A DNA stretch of 64,000 nt from JAIBJN01 sp963830885 (GTDB lineage Bacteria > Actinomycetota > Thermoleophilia > Gaiellales > Gaiellaceae). A program made the translations under genes and the position numbers. The stretch spans positions 186,001-250,000 of the forward strand of contig CAWHOA010000003.1 in assembly GCA_963830885.1 (NCBI GenBank). The letters run 5' to 3'. Below the pieces are notes generated by a model, which did no database searches, was not told where the DNA came from, and was given only the letters and a program-made list of their open reading frames with translations. Positions 61,603 through 64,000 of the stretch are shown here, piece by piece. How positions within the stretch are numbered: the first letter of the stretch is position 1; every line of letters begins with the position of its first letter.

Positions 61603-63111
61603 GTGCGTGTTCGCCGGCAGGTGTCCGCAGCGTTAGCAGTGCTGGTGGCGACGGGGGTGCTCACCGTGTCGGCCGGTCCGACGGCCGCCCAGAGCGGTCC
61701 CCTGGGGCCGACGTACACGGCCGGGGCCTCTGGTGCGGGCGACCCATACTTCCCGTTCGCCGGCAACGGTGGGTACGACGTCCAGCACTATGACCTCGAC
61801 CTCACCTACACGCCGCCGGCGCCCGCCCCGGCGCCGCTTGTCGGCCAGCTGAGCGGTGTGGCGACGATCGACCTGGTGGCCACGCAGGGCCTGGACCGAT
61901 TCAACCTCGATTTGCGTGGCCTGGACGTGCAGGCGATCACCGTCAACGGGAAGCCGGCCAGCGAGGTGGCGCCGCCCGCCGCCGGGGCCGAGGTCGAAGG
62001 CGCGGCCTACTGGCAGGTGCAGGACGACGCGGCCCGCATCTGGGAGCTTACGATCCAGCCCCGCCCCAAGATCAAGCAGGGGCAGACGGCGCGTGTCGTC
62101 GTCACCTACGGCGGCGCGACCACCCGGCCGACCGACATCGAGGGCGTGCTCTACGGCTGGGTGACCATGCGGGACGGCGCCATGGTGGTGAACGAGCCCG
62201 AGGGCTCGATGACCTGGTACCCGGTCAGCGACCACCAGACGGACAAGGCGACCTACGGCTTCGAGATCACCGTGCCCGAGGGCAAGGTCGCGGTCGCCAA
62301 CGGGCTGCCCGCACACGACCCCGTCACCGAGGGCGGGTGGACGACCTGGTTCTGGGCCGCCCCCGACCAGCAGGCCAGCTATCTCACCACCGCCTCGGTC
62401 GGTGACTACGACCTGCGCTTCTCCGAGACGGCCGGCGGGCTGCCGATCATCGACGCGGTCGACGACAACCTCACGCCCGCCAACGCGGCCACCACCGAGG
62501 CGAGCCTCGAGCTGCAGGCGGAGATGATCGCCTTCCTCGAGGAGACGTTCGTGCCGTACCCGTTCAACTCCGCCGGCGCGATCGTCGATGACGACACCGT
62601 CGGCTACGCGCTCGAGACGCAGACCCGGCCCGTGTACTCGCGGGTGGCACGGGAGGGCACCGTCGCGCACGAGCTCGCGCACCAGTGGTTCGGCAACGCC
62701 GTGAGCCCGGAGCGGTGGGCGGACATCTGGCTCAACGAGGGCTGGGCCACCTACGTCGAGTGGTTGTGGAGCGAGGAGAGGGGCGGCGACTCGGCCCAGG
62801 CAAGCTTCGACGCCGTCATGGAGATCCCAGCTGACGACCCGTTCTGGGACCTGGCCATCGCGGAACCGGGCCCGTTCGGCCTCTTCCTTGGCGCGGTCTA
62901 CGACCGGGGCGCGGCGACGCTGCACGCCCTCCGGGTCAAGGTCGGCGACGAGACGTTCTTCGCGGCCAGCCAGGAGTGGCTCACGCGCTACGACGACTCG
63001 ACCGCCACCACCGACGACTTCGAAGCGGTCTTCGAGGAGGTCTCCGGCCAGGACCTGACCACGTTCTTCGACGTGTGGGTGCGCACGCCGATCAAGCCCA
63101 CGACCTGGTGA
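61603..63111 (+). CDS. Secreted M1-family metallopeptidase
   Basis: A 502-aa protein with signal peptide VRVRRQVSAALAVLVATGVLTVSAGPTAAQ. The N-terminal beta domain (VQHYDLDLTYTPPA...GVATIDLVATQGLDRFNLDLRGLDV) is typical of M1 aminopeptidases. The zinc site HELAHQWFGN (His356, Glu357, His360) is followed by the third ligand Glu in LNEGWATYVEW. The usual GxMEN exopeptidase loop is not clear. It is shorter than cytosolic PepN, fitting the short secreted actinomycete type. The start is GTG 61603 with GGGAGGAGA upstream. Confidence 0.88.
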   Translation: MRVRRQVSAALAVLVATGVLTVSAGPTAAQSGPLGPTYTAGASGAGDPYFPFAGNGGYDVQHYDLDLTYTPPAPAPAPLVGQLSGVATIDLVATQGLDRFNLDLRGLDVQAITVNGKPASEVAPPAAGAEVEGAAYWQVQDDAARIWELTIQPRPKIKQGQTARVVVTYGGATTRPTDIEGVLYGWVTMRDGAMVVNEPEGSMTWYPVSDHQTDKATYGFEITVPEGKVAVANGLPAHDPVTEGGWTTWFWAAPDQQASYLTTASVGDYDLRFSETAGGLPIIDAVDDNLTPANAATTEASLELQAEMIAFLEETFVPYPFNSAGAIVDDDTVGYALETQTRPVYSRVAREGTVAHELAHQWFGNAVSPERWADIWLNEGWATYVEWLWSEERGGDSAQASFDAVMEIPADDPFWDLAIAEPGPFGLFLGAVYDRGAATLHALRVKVGDETFFAASQEWLTRYDDSTATTDDFEAVFEEVSGQDLTTFFDVWVRTPIKPTTW

Positions 63112-63268
63112 CGCCTCGGCGCTCGCCGGGAGGCGCGCCGATTGACGACGAGGGGGAGAGTCGAGCCTTCGCTCGTGCTTCTCGTCGTCGGGATTGGGAT
63201 ACTGCCGAGCCGAGCGCAGCGACCACGATGAGCACGATGCACGCTCTAACGACTTCCCACCGTCGCGC

Positions 63269-63958
63269 GTGAGCGGCCGCGCTTTGCGCATCGGGCCGCT
63301 GCTCGTCGTCGCCGCGGTTGCGGGCTACCTCCTCGGTGGTTGCGGAGGCGACGGCTCGGGGCTTCCGCCGCTGACCGGCGTGACCCTGCCGACAGGGTCG
63401 CTGACGCGGCCGACGCTCCCGAGCCCGACCGGAACGTCGCCCGCGACTACGTCGACGTCTCCAACGACCGTCACCGAGCCCACGACGACCACGCAACCCG
63501 CGACCACCACCGTGACCGAGAGCGTGACGACCGACACGGCACCGACCACGGAGGCCACGACCACGGAGGTCGGGACGGAGGCGACCGACACGGCCCCGAC
63601 CGAGCCTGCGACGACCACGGTCCCCACCGACACCTCCGGTGGGTCGTCGGAGGACGACACCTCCTGGCGCGGGATCGTCCTCGCGCTCGCCGTTGCGCTG
63701 GGGCTGGCGGAACCCGAGACTCCGACCACGACGAGTGAAGCCCCGGCGCCGACGACGGCGCCGACGACGCCGGAAACGAGCCCCCTGGAGACAGTGGCGC
63801 CGGAGCCGGCGTCGTCCGAGGCCGACACGCCGTGGGGCTGGATCGCGCTCACCCTCGCGCTCGTACTCGCAGCCGCGATCGCCGGCGTCCTGCTCTGGAG
63901 ACGAAAGCACCGGGGCCCGCCGGGGTCGGACGCCGGGAGGAGTTCTCAGCTGGGCTGA
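63269..63958 (+). CDS. Threonine-rich lipoprotein with C-terminal membrane anchor
   Basis: 229 aa from GTG 63269. The N-terminal segment ALRIGPLLVVAAVAGYLLGGCGGDG has a lipobox-like LLGGC. A 120-residue Thr/Pro/Glu/Ala-rich stalk follows, interrupted by a hydrophobic piece (WRGIVLALAVALGLAEPE), and the C-terminus WGWIALTLALVLAAAIAGVLLWRRKHRG is a membrane helix with a basic stop-transfer. It looks like a cell-surface stalk protein. The stalk is low complexity, not a tandem repeat. Confidence 0.55.
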   Translation: MSGRALRIGPLLVVAAVAGYLLGGCGGDGSGLPPLTGVTLPTGSLTRPTLPSPTGTSPATTSTSPTTVTEPTTTTQPATTTVTESVTTDTAPTTEATTTEVGTEATDTAPTEPATTTVPTDTSGGSSEDDTSWRGIVLALAVALGLAEPETPTTTSEAPAPTTAPTTPETSPLETVAPEPASSEADTPWGWIALTLALVLAAAIAGVLLWRRKHRGPPGSDAGRSSQLG

Positions 63959-63961
63959 GCG

Positions 63962-64000
63962 CTACCGCCCGCCGCCCTCGGCGTAGGCCCCTTCGCGGAA
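63962..64000 (-). CDS. C-terminal end of a minus-strand gene (continues outside)
   Basis: The minus strand reads FREGAYAEGGGR and stops at TAG (63964-63962). Only 12 codons are inside the window, so the product cannot be named; its position 3 bp from the convergent lipoprotein stop supports it being a real gene end. Confidence 0.35.
   Translation of the reverse strand, partial: FREGAYAEGGGR

Noticed and set aside
63420..63640. Tandem repeats in the Thr-rich lipoprotein
   Set aside because: ACG/ACC codon richness gives low complexity but no constant repeat unit.

Overview
The window is very GC-rich, densely coded chromosomal DNA with frequent GTG and TTG starts and many 4-bp ATGA/GTGA overlaps. 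The gene set includes CydABDC cytochrome bd oxidase, an actinobacterial/Chloroflexi-like isoleucyl-tRNA synthetase, GAP-family and YrhK-like membrane proteins, and LAL-type and cyclase-ATPase regulators. It fits an actinomycete, possibly a deep-branching class such as Thermoleophilia. That placement is an inference from gene content, not a phylogeny.

Layout. 1-9.5 kb: the end of a glutamate decarboxylase, small membrane proteins, then a carbohydrate/redox run (NDH-2, glucose-6-phosphate dehydrogenase, GH15 glucosidase, GMC oxidoreductase, aldose epimerase). 10.3-16 kb: cydABDC. 16-20 kb: an aldo/keto reductase divergent from korAB, a 2-oxoacid:ferredoxin oxidoreductase. 20-29 kb: an XRE-cupin regulator, a three-gene minus-strand operon (GCS2-type ligase, peroxiredoxin-like protein, large membrane protein), a DUF192 lipoprotein, RidA, a serine hydrolase, Nudix, a transporter and thioredoxin. 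29-39 kb: ileS, a predicted small RNA with its own promoter and terminator, a 1307-aa multi-GAF histidine kinase with its response regulator, and EamA transporters. 39.3 kb: tRNA-Pro, overlapped by an EamA reading frame. 39.6-49 kb: large regulators (LAL-type LuxR; cyclase-AAA-TPR) and accessory enzymes. 49.9-51.25 kb: about 1.3 kb without a convincing gene but rich in long inverted repeats. 51.3-54.6 kb: a cupredoxin whose start lies in a nested hairpin, a cyclase-receiver fusion and an ABC-2 exporter. 60-64 kb: a CtaG-like protein, tRNA-Gly, an M1 peptidase and a Thr-rich lipoprotein.

The most notable system is at 54.68-60.13 kb: an IclR-type regulator followed by a compact glycine/sarcosine/betaine reductase cluster, grdE-grdB-grdC-trxA-grdA. 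GrdB and GrdA each contain an in-frame TGA inside a strongly conserved selenoprotein motif (TGA at 57636-57638 and 59802-59804), so both are predicted selenocysteine proteins that ordinary gene calling would truncate or split. GrdE keeps the Thr-Cys site expected for pyruvoyl formation, and the cluster carries its own thioredoxin as electron donor. grdD, a thioredoxin reductase and all Sec-incorporation genes are absent from the window. The system sits among genes of an oxygen-respiring organism (cytochrome bd, CtaG-like protein), unlike the classical Stickland-fermenting clostridia.

Several conserved genes in the first 12 kb (ndh, GH15, cydA) carry single-base frameshifts with otherwise intact flanking sequence. 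These are more likely sequence errors than true pseudogenes. No CRISPR array, complete insertion sequence, integrase or rRNA was seen.
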